The position numbers and the translations under genes were made by a program. Shown here piece after piece: positions 24,030 to 34,844 of a DNA stretch of 64,000 nt. The stretch is taken from contig OZ022258.1 in the NCBI GenBank assembly GCA_963978905.1, positions 43,756,591 to 43,820,590 of the forward strand, read 5' to 3'. A model generated the notes under the pieces. It was given only the letters and a program-made list of their open reading frames with translations. It ran no database searches and was not told the DNA's origin. This DNA comes from Trichostrongylus colubriformis. Lineage: Eukaryota > Nematoda > Chromadorea > Rhabditida > Trichostrongylidae. Within the stretch, counting starts at the first letter, position 1. Each line of letters starts with the position of its first letter.

Positions 24030-24190
24030 CTGAAAGTATGTGCAATTAAAGGTCCCTAACGGTGCCAGCTCATTGCGTCTTGAGCGGAATTCCAAATGAG
24101 TCGCACTCGCCGCGTAGTTCGCCGCGGGCGGTCGAGGAAAAATTCGACCAATCGAAAACACCCCACGTCCCACGATTACGGGGAGGTGGA
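24030..24190 (-). repeat. short interspersed element, reverse copy
   Basis: Reverse-complement match to 23650-23800 over the GATTGGTCGAATTTT and CTCAAGACGCAATGAGCTGG segments. It may disrupt the region where the 3' exons of the gene at 24970-25774 would be expected. Confidence 0.65.
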
Positions 24191-24194
24191 GCTC

Positions 24195-24965
24195 AACTGA
24201 CTCGTCATTAGTCGTTGAGCGTTGAGAAGCCTATTCATACATCCCTTGTGTGTCCAGGAGAGGGGATGTTGAACGCTCATAGTTCTTTACCAATGAAAAC
24301 TCAGCAAAGCCCATCATTCCAACTAACTAAGAATTCGCTTCTATTATGCTATTTATGATAACTTTGTGATCACAAAGTTCCAAACATTTCTAGCAAAAAT
24401 ACCCATTACCATTAATATGCCGTAATAGATCACTGAACAACTGTGTGATAGTGTTTCTTGTTTTCTTGTCAACAGAAACGTTCCTGGTTATCTCCGGCAG
24501 TACTTTTTTACGCTTGACCTTAACTTATTATTGAAAACTAAAATCACCCCGAATTCTTTTTGGCAATGTATTTGGTGGCGTACAGAGATCAGAAAAGTAG
24601 CTTTTCAAAAGCTCAAAAATAGCTTTTTTCTCTTAATGACACTCCTTCTCAACAGCGAGTCGAAAGAAATAGTTATGTAAATTTTTTCCCATGTTGGGAA
24701 CGTGTGTAGTGATCCCACGACCACGTTATGAACAGAAAGGAGGCAATGAGCTTTTCATACGCAAGATGCAGGGTCAAGTATGGGTAGAGGGTCTTTACGG
24801 GGTTGGTAAAGGGAAGGGGTAAAAGGCCATCAATCACTTCTCAGGGACCCATTTTGTATAGAAACAGGAAAGGTGGAAGCGTCTACTCGTTGGACCCTGT
24901 ACTTTCCAAAATTTCCAATTTTTTCTACATTAGGCTTGACACTGGCAATGATAGCAAATATGCAC
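24195..24965. other. no exon found; expected 3' part of the upstream minus-strand gene
   Basis: The exon at 25078-24970 ends with a good donor (GTAAGTG), so at least one more exon should lie on the minus strand below it. I could not find an acceptor followed by a phase-2 frame with the expected cysteine pattern. Confidence 0.3.
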
Positions 24966-24969
24966 TTAC

Positions 24970-25774
24970 CCGAGCTTTGCTACGCAAGCATATCCTGCCG
25001 TCCTGTCAAGACATTTCAGTTGACAGTTGGAGAATTTCTGTCCGGCACTGAAGATATTCATCAGTTCGCTGCGAACACCTGGAAAAGTAGTGTCATCTTT
25101 GAACTTTCTGAATGTTTATGGCTTTTTTTTCAAATATATTCAGAAGGAAATGCTACCCGATCGGTCAAGCACAGAGTTAAAGCGATTCGCTAGAGCAATC
25201 TTGAGAGTCTCTAAGTATCGCTTCTGTACCTGTTGCGGTGCTCCTGTCGCACACCTTAAGCGGAATATAACAAGTACAGGTTGAAAAGCAGGAACACTTC
25301 ATAACTTACGCTTCTCCGAAGGATCTACTGAAGCAGTTGACAGCGGCATCCATAGCCCCATGAATTTGTTCAAAACACTGCTTTGCAGTATTAAAGTCAA
25401 CTTTCAGTGAGCTTGTGTGTTGCTGAAAAATTCCCTGAGTTTGATTTCGAACAGGTCACTGGAACGTTCAGATTTCAAAATCCCTAGTGGCCATTTTGAA
25501 AAAACCAGGAAAGGATCATCAAAGGTATTGTCCAGCTTCTCCTTGGGTGAATCCGTCATTTCACCTTGATTCACTCTATAGGGTTGGTCAGTCACCCTGT
25601 TCCTTATGAGACACCACTGACGATTACCTGGCACCGATTTCCGCATTCGAAAAATATATCCGAACTGTACTTGCTGCATGGTTGCATTTCCTGACAAGTG
25701 CACTGCCTAATCATCTGCGCATTGCACACACCAAGAATGAAAGCCGCCAATGAAAGGACCACCCGCAACATCTT
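24970..25774 (-). CDS. secreted cysteine-rich protein, CPG4-domain-like, 3' end missing
   Basis: Four minus-strand exons join in phase: 25774-25628 (ATG at 25771), 25422-25310, 25254-25157 and 25078-24970. Introns are GT-AG. Residues 1-19 (MLRVVLSLAAFILGVCNAQ) form a signal peptide. Cysteines follow as CTC, C, C and NRC in exon 1, AKQC and VNC in exon 2, AC at the start of exon 3, and NCQLKC then YAC in exon 4. The order (CxC near the N terminus, a KRYLETLKIAL helix, NCQLKC) resembles the nematode chondroitin-proteoglycan-4 domain family, which in C. elegans includes an eggshell/embryo matrix protein. That assignment is from memory of the family pattern and is moderately secure. The known family usually continues past the last exon seen, and that part was not found. 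The gene may be truncated by nearby repeats or have a distant last exon. Confidence 0.65.
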
Positions 25775-25785
25775 CTGTAAAAAAA
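25775..25785 (-). promoter_or_regulatory. splice acceptor three bases before the ATG, possible trans-splice site
   Basis: The minus strand reads TTTTTTTACAG directly before AAG-ATG of the CPG4-like gene. An acceptor this close to the start codon is typical of spliced-leader addition in nematodes. A 5'-UTR intron is the alternative. Confidence 0.5.
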
Positions 25786-25789
25786 GAAA

Positions 25790-26625
25790 CGTCCTAGTAC
25801 ATAAATGCTCACTTCAACACTATAGAAATGGGTTCTAGAGGAATAATGGTTTTCAATCCAATCCTCCCGATTGGGAAACACGCCTAGCATCTTGACAAGA
25901 AACCGAAGTGAGAAAACACTGGTCAACGTAGCCATAGATAGTTTCAAGCTATGAAGATTTTGCTTGCTGCTTAGATTTAGGTTCGAGTGTGGTACCATTC
26001 CGCAGTCGTCGAGTTTTCAATTAAACATGAGGATTGTTAAGGAAAATAGATTGATGGTAAAGGGGTGAATCAAGACGTCAAGGTTGAACGTCTCCATCAT
26101 TATGAGCACAAAAATCTGACAAACGATCATATTCGCTTTGAAATGGTATTTATTATTTGTAATTCCATATTTATTTTATCGTATTGTACTTGTTTTTTGA
26201 TATCTTTAGAAAAGTTGCAGTGTTTAATGGATCATAAGGAGCTCTTGAGGAGTGATTAGAACTTACTCTACGTACGGGTTTATATAGTAGCTACTGTCAG
26301 CCAATCGTCCACGGAAACTCCTTGATTTTATTTCCTTTATAATCACTCGACTAAATACATTGCGTGAACAGAAGCATACAAACAACCGGAAAATTTCCTC
26401 CGTTCCAATATAGAATTCGAAAGACTGGAAGAATAGAAGAAGTCTGTACATTCCGGCTTGTATTTTTGCCTGAGCCAAAGTAGAAGAAAAAAATGGTTCT
26501 TTTCTTCCTCAAAGCTCGGGTAAAAATAAAGTTTATAGTGAGATGCCCTCCCTCCTCTTTGCGATAGCACTGAAGTTATATATATCGTTCCAAAAGGTTC
26601 CGGATGTCGAGAAAACTTGGGTAAA
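25790..26625. other. no gene recognised
   Basis: Upstream flank of the CPG4-like gene. Short frames on both strands lack domains or phase-compatible neighbours. Confidence 0.3.
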
Positions 26626-26629
26626 GGGG

Positions 26630-26835
26630 AGTTGAGGGTGTTGGTAGCTGTGTAGTTGGGAGAGACACGCCTTCTTTGGGCGGAGCGTGCCCAAGTTGGC
26701 GGTGCTCAACAGGAGCGACTTCATATCTCGGCCACAGCGTAAAAAAGTCCATGGAGGTCAGCGAGGTCTAGGCTGTATTCAACATATCGTCATCACAAGC
26801 TTTCATCATGACCTCTCTATAAGCCATAAGCTTGG
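26630..26835 (+). repeat. dispersed repeat, first of a direct pair
   Basis: It shares GTAGCTGTGT, GGCGGAGCGTGC, GGTCAGCGAGGTCTAGGCT and a TTTCATCATGACCT end with 27075-27285. A related GGCGGAGCG-type stretch occurs near 61.1-61.35 kb. Confidence 0.7.
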
Positions 26836-27074
26836 TGTGTCTGTTACTTTGTTTGTCTGTCCACCCAAAACTCGACATAACCTAAGAAACGAGCGGGAGA
26901 GGTTGGGTGAAGTGTAGGTTGGGTGAGGCATGGTAGGAGATGTACAGAGCGCATATGGACCATGTGAGACTCATCCGTCCACTTATTGTTAGGAGGGACA
27001 TGCATTGGAATGTTCGGTGTTTATGTGAAAATTTCTTTAAGTCGTCCAGACGAGCCCGGACGAGAACATGTAGG

Positions 27075-27285
27075 TGAGGCGAGTGTAGGGTCTTTGTAGC
27101 TGTGTGATTAAGAGAAGCCCGCCTTTGGTAGGCGGAGCGTGCTCCAAGTGGACAGTGCCACCACGAATAGTTTCACAACTTGGCTCTAGAGCAGTCTAGA
27201 AAAATCCATGACGGTCAGCGAGGTCTAGGCTATATTCAGCATATTGTCATCATAACATTTCATCATGACCTGTATATACGTATAT
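27075..27285 (+). repeat. dispersed repeat, second of a direct pair
   Basis: Direct-orientation match to 26630-26835 with moderate divergence, separated by about 240 bp. No coding frame is shared. Confidence 0.7.
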
Positions 27286-27289
27286 AAAC

Positions 27290-28515
27290 CAGGAAATGAT
27301 TAGCAAGTCACACCAATAAGTGAGCGCAAATGCTGTACTGAAAATTTTGTGGAACCGTAATGGCTGACTTCGATCGAAATCATCGGTCGCAGTGTAAGTG
27401 GCCGAAAAGGTTGTGATATACCCTTCTGAGTACAATCGTAGGAGTTGGAACTCTGCAGCATCAGGTGCCATCAATAGTATCTGTCCATTTTCGTACGGAG
27501 GAGCGGACAGTGTGACAGAGTACACCGGTGCGGAGGGGAAGGTTGATGGAGCATAGAGCGCATGGCATGTAGATCGTTACATATTGCTATGATGGGCATT
27601 TGTAGTGATGGGTGTAAATGGGCACTCCAGCGGCACAAATGTATAATCTATAGATTTACAGAGAGGCTACTTTCGCCAAATACTGTTCAGCAACTTCAGT
27701 CTATGTCTCGCAGATGCCCGTGAAGCGATGTAGATGAACCAGGTGAAGCTCACCTGGTACACAAAATTTTGCTATTCGGAAATCGAAAATTCCTACACTT
27801 TTCTTCAGTCCTTGGAAAGCTGGATTTCGATGTTAAGAGTGCTAATGAGATTCAAGGGCAATTGCCTAGATGAGCAATGTGTAGGTGGCAATGGACGTGA
27901 CGCACCTCTCATCCTCTGCCTTTTGATCTAATTTTTGATTTTAAGAAAACACGTCATGCTAATCCAAAGGAAACTGGATAGCTGGGACAGTTTAAGGCTC
28001 GAAGGTTCCCCAGATTAGCGATTATAAAATGTATAAAAGAGACCATGATTAAGATGACACCATAGAGCGAATAGCAGACTTCAAGACAGTTACGTATCAC
28101 GCAAAACGAGTGCATGTTGAGAATGTCAAACTTTCCTACTGCCCCAACAGTTTATGTACTGGTCGAATTACAAACTGGTTTAATTACAACGAAGATGGCA
28201 AACTCGAATGTGTTTCGGTAACAAAATAAGGAACAAAAGTAATAAAAAGATAAAAAGGCCTTTCGTAACCATGCAATGTCTTCAATCAAATTACACATCA
28301 TAGAACTGATTCGCGATGTGATCTGCAAAGTTTGCCGAGCTTCCAGAAAAACACGTTGGTATAACAACGCATTGAGTTGGCAGTTGAAGACACGAAAACA
28401 TAGGTGGGTTTGCCCTCATTAAATGACAGCGTACTTTGATTGGCAAAGATGATGCCCACTTTTGCCAGTTGAACTAGGTACAGTACGTAACCATGAAATA
28501 CAAGGAGCCGTCCGC
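27290..28515. other. no firm gene; minus-strand frame at 27250-27525 noted
   Basis: The minus-strand frame around 27550-27300 has protein-like composition (YSVTLSAPPYENGQILL), but no ATG or acceptor can be placed without crossing a stop. A plus-strand stretch after a TTCTTCAG at about 27806 is open for about 40 codons. Neither is convincing. Confidence 0.2.
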
Positions 28516-28519
28516 GTGG

Positions 28520-29050
28520 TGTGTATATGTAAACTACAGTGACGAACAATATAAAAACACCTGTAACATTTCAAGCAAACTGGCACTGGTGTGATGGTGG
28601 CGCCTCGGTGATACTGTTCGCCAATTTTATTTCCTGACGGTGCGGAATACTGACGTTAAAGTAATATCCTGATTGTGAGTTTTTTAAATGCCGTCTCCAA
28701 TTTGAGCTGTGATTGAGATGACTGAAGATAGAGAATCCTGTTCAGATTGAACTCCTATGCCACCAAGAATTCATAAGTCAGATCACAACTTTTGAATGAT
28801 CTCTTTTTTTTTCAGGAAGAAATTCTGTGTGGTTTTCGGCATCCGCTTCTACAGCATAGACGTCTACATTGGAGACGGCATTTAAAAAAACTCACAATCA
28901 GGATATTACTTTAACGTCAGTATTTCGCACCGTCAGGAAATAAAACTAGCGAACAGTATCACCTAGGCGCCACCATCACACCAGTGCCAGTTTGCTTGGA
29001 ATGTTACATGTTTTTATATTGTTCGTCACAGTAGTTTACATATACACATC
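28520..29050. mobile_element. foldback (MITE-like) element, about 180-bp arms
   Basis: The left arm (28520-28700) begins GTGTATATGTAAACTACAGT and ends at GCCGTCTCCAAT. The right arm (28868-29050) is its reverse complement with few mismatches. The loop is about 165 bp. No coding capacity. Confidence 0.8.
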
Positions 29051-29054
29051 TGTC

Positions 29055-29565
29055 TCATCTACTTCTGTTCAATTCTATTCTATACCTAATTACCTTTTCT
29101 AGTCTACCTCATTTCTCTGACGACCCTCAAGATGAGAAGAAACCGAACTATGGCCACCGCTATATTTCCTGGAATACTTGCAGCAAATACATATTGTGGT
29201 CCTAGCATGACCGGCTAGGGGCCCCAAATGCCGATCACTGTAGACACAATAAAAAACTTTTCACGTATCGCCAGTGCGAAGCTCTTATGTAGCACACCCT
29301 TACAATGTGATTCCTTAACGGTCTATCCATACTTTGGAGAATTGTTGGGTCTAATATGTTGAGAAGAAAAGAAATATCATCACTGGTGAATGAAGTTATG
29401 GAAAACATGTACCCAATGTCTCTACCTTACCTTAAAAAATCTTCGAGCTTTTTTTCTAAGGTGGTGTACACTTCCTGGAGCTGATTCTTTCTATCAGAGT
29501 GCGGCCAGGACCCTCCTTAGCACTCTTTCATGTGTTCCAATGTGTACAGTACGATTGTCCCTCGG
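29055..29565. other. no gene recognised
   Basis: Flank between the foldback and the segmental duplication. A plus-strand frame at 29390-29713 runs into the duplicated segment and lacks a domain. Confidence 0.3.
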
Positions 29566-29822
29566 TTTTCAGAGAGCCAACCGATCACTTTCTCATTTAT
29601 TTCTCAAAATTCAGAGGATCGCTCTACCATATCTCCATGCCGTTATATATCTAGCCAGGCTGAATCGTAAGAAGCATCAAACCATTGATCTTTCGAAAAA
29701 AGTGATGTTGTGATGATTAAAAATTTTTGACCTCAATGTGTGCCCACGGTTTGTTCTCTTGCATGCTTTATCATCGCTGTGTGCCTTTTCATCTCTATCA
29801 AACTGGTGTCATTGGTGTTTAA

Positions 29823-30324
29823 AGGCAGTGATAGGGGAAATTCGGACAAAGGGTGAAAAAAAAGCAGTGAATGTAAAAGTTGAGATGCCTATTAAAGGTC
29901 AGTGCAGGAAAATCCTATGGAAATAGCCAAAGACCCAGAAGCAGGACCCCTTCCCACCGTCGATTCTCGACGTGGAGCTTCCCGTGAAGAGGCGAGTGGT
30001 CCGGACGAGTTTTCCATTGTCGTGTTGCCATGTCGTGAACACGAAGGGATGTTCGGGAATGAGAAAATATCCTTTTTTGGAGAGAGCTCCAAGCTAAAAT
30101 TGAGAAAGCGGACCGTGGTCCCTTCCATTCCCACACCACAACCAGTCGCCAGGAGGCGGACCGAGCCAAGAAGGCTGCTGTAGCTAAAAAGGCTGCCTCT
30201 GCCACAGCTCAGAGTGCGCCTTTCGCGGGAGATTTCGCCGCAATAAGCTTCCTAGACCCCTAGTTTTTCAGTGAAAGATTCCTTTCAGCGATTCCTTAAC
30301 ACTCACATTACCACTATCACCGTC
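29823..30324 (+). mobile_element. 502-bp TTTAA-flanked insertion carrying a gene-like fragment
   Basis: The other copy of the duplication has an uninterrupted site (GTTTTTAACCACCACGCC). Here the same site is split, with TTTAA on both sides (29818-29822, 30325-30329). The ends are imperfect inverted repeats (AGGCAGTGATAGGGG and its GACGGTGATAGTGG counterpart). The interior is GC-richer than its surroundings. It reads as protein in two frames: around 29910-30105 (DSRRGASREEASGPDEFSIV) and, after a frame change, to a TAG near 30260 (KKAAVAKKAASATAQSAP). It looks like captured coding sequence or an unrecognised element. No function is assigned. Confidence 0.6.
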
Positions 30325-30559
30325 TTTAACCACCACGCCAAATGGTTGTCAATTTCGGTGTCAGGTTGTTCCAACAAAATCAAACTCCATGATTTCCTGC
30401 TGCCTTTTCTCATCTCTCTGACATTTTGATGATACGTCTTGATAAACAGTTCCATTGTCGAGGAGTAAGGGTCACCGACTAACATTCGCACTTCTCCAAC
30501 TTTCAAAACTACATAACAGTTGAGCTGCGCTTCAGCGATCTGAATAGGTACATTTCAGC

Positions 30560-30730
30560 AAACACTCTGTCTGCTGATTACGATTCTAGGAGAGGGAACC
30601 CCCATCCGGGTTTTAAGAGAGCTTTCTGAGAGCTTTTGCAGAGCTCTTCCTTGCAAGTGAATGGATATACGCTGCATGCTGGTGTTGAGCTTTTCCGTAC
30701 CAATTTCCCTTGCAATTTATCTACTAATGT
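30560..30730 (+). pseudogene. decayed copy of the candidate exon at 53916
   Basis: It aligns with the open plus-strand frame at 53916-54110 but carries a one-base deletion near 30625, which splits GEGTPIRVLREL from QVNGYTLHAGVELFRTNF. If the other copy is coding, this one is broken. Confidence 0.35.
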
Positions 30731-30734
30731 ATTT

Positions 30735-30995
30735 AGTGGGCGGAGGTGGTGTAGTGACAGGTGGCGCACATCCCACTCTCATGGTGCGGGGATCAAATCC
30801 CACATCAGCGCCCCCCCAGGCTAACCAGGCCTTCCATCCCCCCGGGGTCGGCAAATTGGTACCAGGCTCGTCTGGGAGGATAAAAGCACTGTCACCACAA
30901 GTCATTGTATTGGCCACATCACATCCACAGCCATCACGATTCTGAATGGAACTAGAATGTGCGGCGCATCCCAGGAAGGGATTGATTAACGCCAA
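30735..30995 (+). repeat. tRNA-like SINE inserted in duplication copy 1
   Basis: It starts GGCGGAGGTGGTGTAGTGAC (A-box-like) with a B-box-like GGGGATCAAATCCC, then the shared body and 3' end (AACGCCAAAAACTTCATCC). It is absent at the matching place in copy 2 (about 54085), so its limits are set by comparison. Confidence 0.8.
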
Positions 30996-31969
30996 AAACT
31001 TCATCCTTTTTGATGTATTAAATAGATCTCCCAGAGTGTGGAGCAGTCGCTTGGAGCCACGATGCACCAATTTCAGCGTGGTTCAAAAATTTTACTGTGC
31101 CTTTTTCTGGATATACTAATGAATTCCTGCATATGGAAGTGCTACAATAGGTCAGCGTCTAGTCACAGTCACAATACTTTAAAGAATGATCTTTCCTATT
31201 CTGTTCCTGCAGTTGAACACACTGTGACTGTGATTGGAGACATTTCTTATGGACGTATTTGACTGCAGGCTAACACTTTATAACATGTGGTTTAGTAAAT
31301 TCTGAATAGTCTCAAAGGTTACAGGTTGCAATGTTTGCATTTCATCATATCGAGAAAGGCTTTACCAGGCCTTGACATAGTGGTGTCTTATATCGAAACC
31401 ATCACTTGTAAATCATTCTGAGTAACTGGTCGTTGTGGTCCGAGTGGTCCTCTTTCCGTAAGCTGTTAGTGTAGTTTGACCCACCTCAAAAAGCTTTATT
31501 AACAGGTTACACAGCAGAAGTACTGTATGTATGTCCAAAATGCAATTCAGGGTGTTTCATTGGTACAGTGCATTGAAAACCAATTATTCACTGAACCCTG
31601 CAAAAACTGAGAGATGTTGTCAGCAATTGTCTGAACTGTCTAGTGCGACAGTTCTCAGCAAGAAACTTTTGTTAACGACAACTTTCTATGACTAAAAGTC
31701 ATTTACCAAGATTACGTTCACAACCTACATATATAACAGGTTACGTACTAATCTCTTCAATCGGAAGAGCACGTTTGATTGTATCTTCCTTCTACGCCTA
31801 TTTTCAGAGCATTATATCATTTCAGATACTCGAAATAGCACAGGCAAATCTCGTGGTTGCTAAATATGTGAGGTTAAAATCGCTTTTCAACTGCTCTCGG
31901 AAAGGTGGCGCTGAAGCACCTGCTTCAACGGCAAGGCAAGTAGGTTGAGCAGAGTTTGAAAACTGTGTT

Positions 31970-32125
31970 GCTTTGCCGAACGAGGTTTTAAGGTGGATCA
32001 ATTTTTGTCAACGGCCTGACGTTTCGACCCTATCGTCGTCTTCAGAGGCCCCATGATCTATTAGGAGTGGTAGGACGTCGCTACCGACTCGTGTTGGTAT
32101 AATGTGTGACTGGGACCTTTTCTCA
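31970..32125 (-). mobile_element. repeat insertion with a hammerhead-like motif
   Basis: About 155 bp is present here and missing at the matching point of copy 2 (about 57730). On the minus strand, 32050-32005 reads CTGAAGA, a GAC/GTC stem, then GAAAC, matching the conserved CUGANGA and GAAA boxes of hammerhead ribozymes. See the related motif at 54827-54870. Confidence 0.45.
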
Positions 32126-32483
32126 CATTTCCTTTTAGCATTAAGCCACGTGTTGGGAACTCTCTTTCCCATTAGGAATGTGTTGGCTAGAATTTGTTGC
32201 ACGGTCATCTCATAAGGATGATATCGGACGGTAATTCGATGAACAAAAGAAAAATGCTGCTTCATCCATCTCCTTCCCATATCACGGCTGTATTCTGTAG
32301 TTTAGACAGGGGTGCGGCGCTGTATGCTTTTTGTGAGGCATTGTAATCAGAGATGCTGCCACTCCTGCGTCAATAAAGCAACATAATGTCTACCCATTGT
32401 ACGAAAACGGGACTAATAACTCAGAGAACATCTACCTCTGCTTTGTCCGAGATCATAGATACCTCTAGTATCTCATTTACTAT

Positions 32484-32714
32484 TCAACCGCTTACTAAAT
32501 CCAAGCATCGGTTGATTTCTCTGCATGGAAGATCAAATTGAATGTAAGAAACGGCCAGATGAACACCTTTGCTGCGAATGTGTTCAGGCAAGGCATTTTG
32601 CGTCACTGTGACGATTGGCAAATTCGTATGGAGCATTGAACAAATGTCTAACAGAAGAACTAGAGTGGCCTCTACATCTCTAATTTGGTTGCGAAACAAA
32701 CGGTCGTATAACAT
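32484..32714 (-). CDS. unrecognised coding-like exon, copy 1
   Basis: An open minus-strand frame whose protein aligns in register with that at 58131-58275: both contain IVTVTQNA and a FDLPCRE block, with changes largely at the amino-acid-tolerant positions. The copy-2 exon ends at a consensus donor (GTAAGTT) that is degraded here. No domain is recognised. Parts further down the minus strand (32280-32130, YHPYEMTVQQILANTFL) also match copy 2, where a stop interrupts. Probably fragments of one duplicated gene. Confidence 0.4.
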   Translation of the reverse strand: MLYDRLFRNQIRDVEATLVLLLDICSMLHTNLPIVTVTQNALPEHIRSKGVHLAVSYIQFDLPCREINRCLDLVSG

Positions 32715-32724
32715 GAGTAGCTCA

Positions 32725-34105
32725 ACAGATCAGTCCGGCCAGTAGCAATGAGTGCATTCTGGAGACGCACCTCTGAGCGCTCAACTCAGATTTGCAGGAC
32801 ACCTCTGTGAATAATGTTATATGAAGATGGAACTTCCATTGGCTTACGATGTCAGGAGAAAAGCCTCATTACCATGAGTTGTACAATGATGGATAAGATG
32901 CCGCTCTTCAGAAGCGATTTGCACCCCTTATCATTCCTTACCTTGTTTTTCTTTAGACTTTTCAACCAACTTCATAGTAGTGTTATTCAGCAGATTGGTC
33001 CATTTACTCTCCTTCTGACATTAGGAGAAATGAGCTCTCATATGCGAAGCCTACTCAGCAGTACTGAGACCTTACACAGCCCTATTCGAGTGCCATGTTC
33101 GTACTGTTTGAGAGTGCAGTGCATGGCGCCTTTGCATATAGATTAATCAAGTCGGTACTTTTGATACGTAACATAGTGTGATGTAGGGTGTTTCCTGCAC
33201 ACACGAGAGTAGGAGTCTGCACCGTTGGTCGTGGTCAAGCCTCTTGTGCTGTCGCAGCCGGTCTTGCACCGTGGAGACTCCACATTCGCGTGCCATTGCC
33301 TTCTCGCGTCTCAGCTTTACATCTCGCGCACGCTGAAAGCCAGAACATCCCTGCCGGTCATCGGACGATCGAATTACAGTATCTCATAATAAGCTCAAGT
33401 TCCTTGTGATGACAATAGTGAGCCGAAGAAAAGTGAAGTGGTTCATATGGATTAAAGCTGACGTACCCAAATGGTGTGCCTGACAAAAGGCAGTGTGCCT
33501 CAACTCCATTGAGCCTCTGTAAAAAAAAACTCGTGCCGCATACGATTTGTAGTCTTCCATATTGTATTCGATGCTTCCACATTCCTTCACACACTGAAAT
33601 TGCTGGCGAACAATGGAAGGATGATGGATTGGTGTGGTCTGAAAATTCTTCCGTGAAAGTAACCGCTGATTTTTTCAGTAGTAATAGCCAACTCTAGCGG
33701 AACGATGAAAATTTTATGACACACATGGATTGCATCTTCAACTCATGGTACACACACAATCGATTCCCACTACGTTCCAAAGGAATTAGTGCTCGTGGAG
33801 TATTTCAGAAAGAGGTTCAATAGATGTAGTTATCCGAAAAACCTTTCTCTTTGCGTAATGTGAGATTCATTAAGCCGGCTGGACCAAGCAATTTGGAAAT
33901 CAATCATTCTTCAACATCAACTGCAAGATCGCCTCAGCGGAATGTTCGCATATGCTCTGAAGAGTAACAAATGTACTAAATAGTTTATCACACAGCGAAG
34001 AGTGATCACTCTCTGGCTCTTGATTCCGTTGTTCCGAATGATTGATATTTGACCGACATTGCAGCTAGATATGAAAGCATGAAAAAGATTGTGCAAAAAT
34101 CAGCA
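32725..34105. other. no gene recognised
   Basis: Short frames on both strands. A plus-strand frame of 110 codons at 32814-33146 has no domain and no supporting splice chain. Confidence 0.3.
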
Positions 34106-34111
34106 AATAAA

Positions 34112-34841
34112 GGGTCCGCAAATAAGCGCGCTCTATCTTTGACAGCTCATGGCGGCCAAGTTGTTTGTGGTAGAGTTGTCAAACCTAGTTGTTATTATTC
34201 ATTGTAATTTCACAAATCACCATGAACCAATTCAGCCGCGTGTGCAAATGCAAACGTGTGCAAATCATTAAGACTTATTACGAAAATCATTCATCGGTTC
34301 GAGCAACGTTCCGCGAGCTCCGCCAATTTCACGGTGCTATTGGTCGTCCTGCCGAGTCTGGCATGAAATCGACAATATGGATGTCGAGGATATGTGGTTT
34401 CAGCAGGACGGCGCTACGAGCCACACAGCGCGCGCCACAACGGATATTCTGTACGAGCGCTTCGGAGGAAAGGTTATCCCGCGCGGAGGCGACATCAACT
34501 GGCCACCGAGATCGTGCGATTTAACCCCACTAGACTATTTCTTCAGGGGTTTTCTTAAATCGCAGGTCTACACAAATCAACCACAAAACACTGATGACCT
34601 CAAAGTCATTGTACGCCACGCCATCGATGATATACAGCCCGATTGTGCACCAGAGTCATTGAAAACTGGATTTCTCGTACGCGCGCCACCAAGCGAAGCC
34701 GAGGTGGCCATTCGAACGATGTTATTTTCCACACATAATGCCTTCAAATACTCTTTCAAACAAAATATAAATTTCATTTATACCTCTCACACAACTTGCT
34801 TTATTTCATTTTAAAGATCGAGCGCGCTTATTGGCGGACCC
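34112..34841 (+). mobile_element. internally deleted mariner-like element (GGGTCCGC ends)
   Basis: The terminal inverted repeats are about 22 bp (GGGTCCGCAAATAAGCGCGC at the left, complement at the right). The plus strand starts a transposase at ATG 34221, with an N-terminal helix-turn-helix (SVRATFRELRQFHGAIGRPAES). It then jumps directly to the catalytic part: DMWFQQDGATSHTA (second aspartate), NWPPRSCDLTPLDYF (third aspartate), and a C-terminal tail. The DNA between the helix-turn-helix and WFQQDGA is deleted and the frame shifts there. The target duplication is not clear in the AT-rich flanks. Confidence 0.85.
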
Positions 34842-34844
34842 TAT

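Larger units (their letters stand above)
29570..32720. repeat. segmental duplication, copy 1
   Basis: Sequence from about 29570 to 32720 aligns block by block with 53500-58275 (shared stretches include CTCATTTATTTCTCAAAA, GTGCCCAC, ACCACCACGCCAAA, GAGCTTTTCCGTACCA, TCGTTGTGG and GTCACAGTGACG). Copy 1 carries insertions absent from copy 2: 29823-30324, a SINE at about 30735-30995 and a repeat at about 31970-32125. Divergence is moderate, so this is not an assembly duplicate. Confidence 0.8.

Noticed and set aside
30717..31070. 117-codon minus-strand frame and overlapping plus-strand frames
   Set aside because: They lie across the SINE inserted in duplication copy 1.
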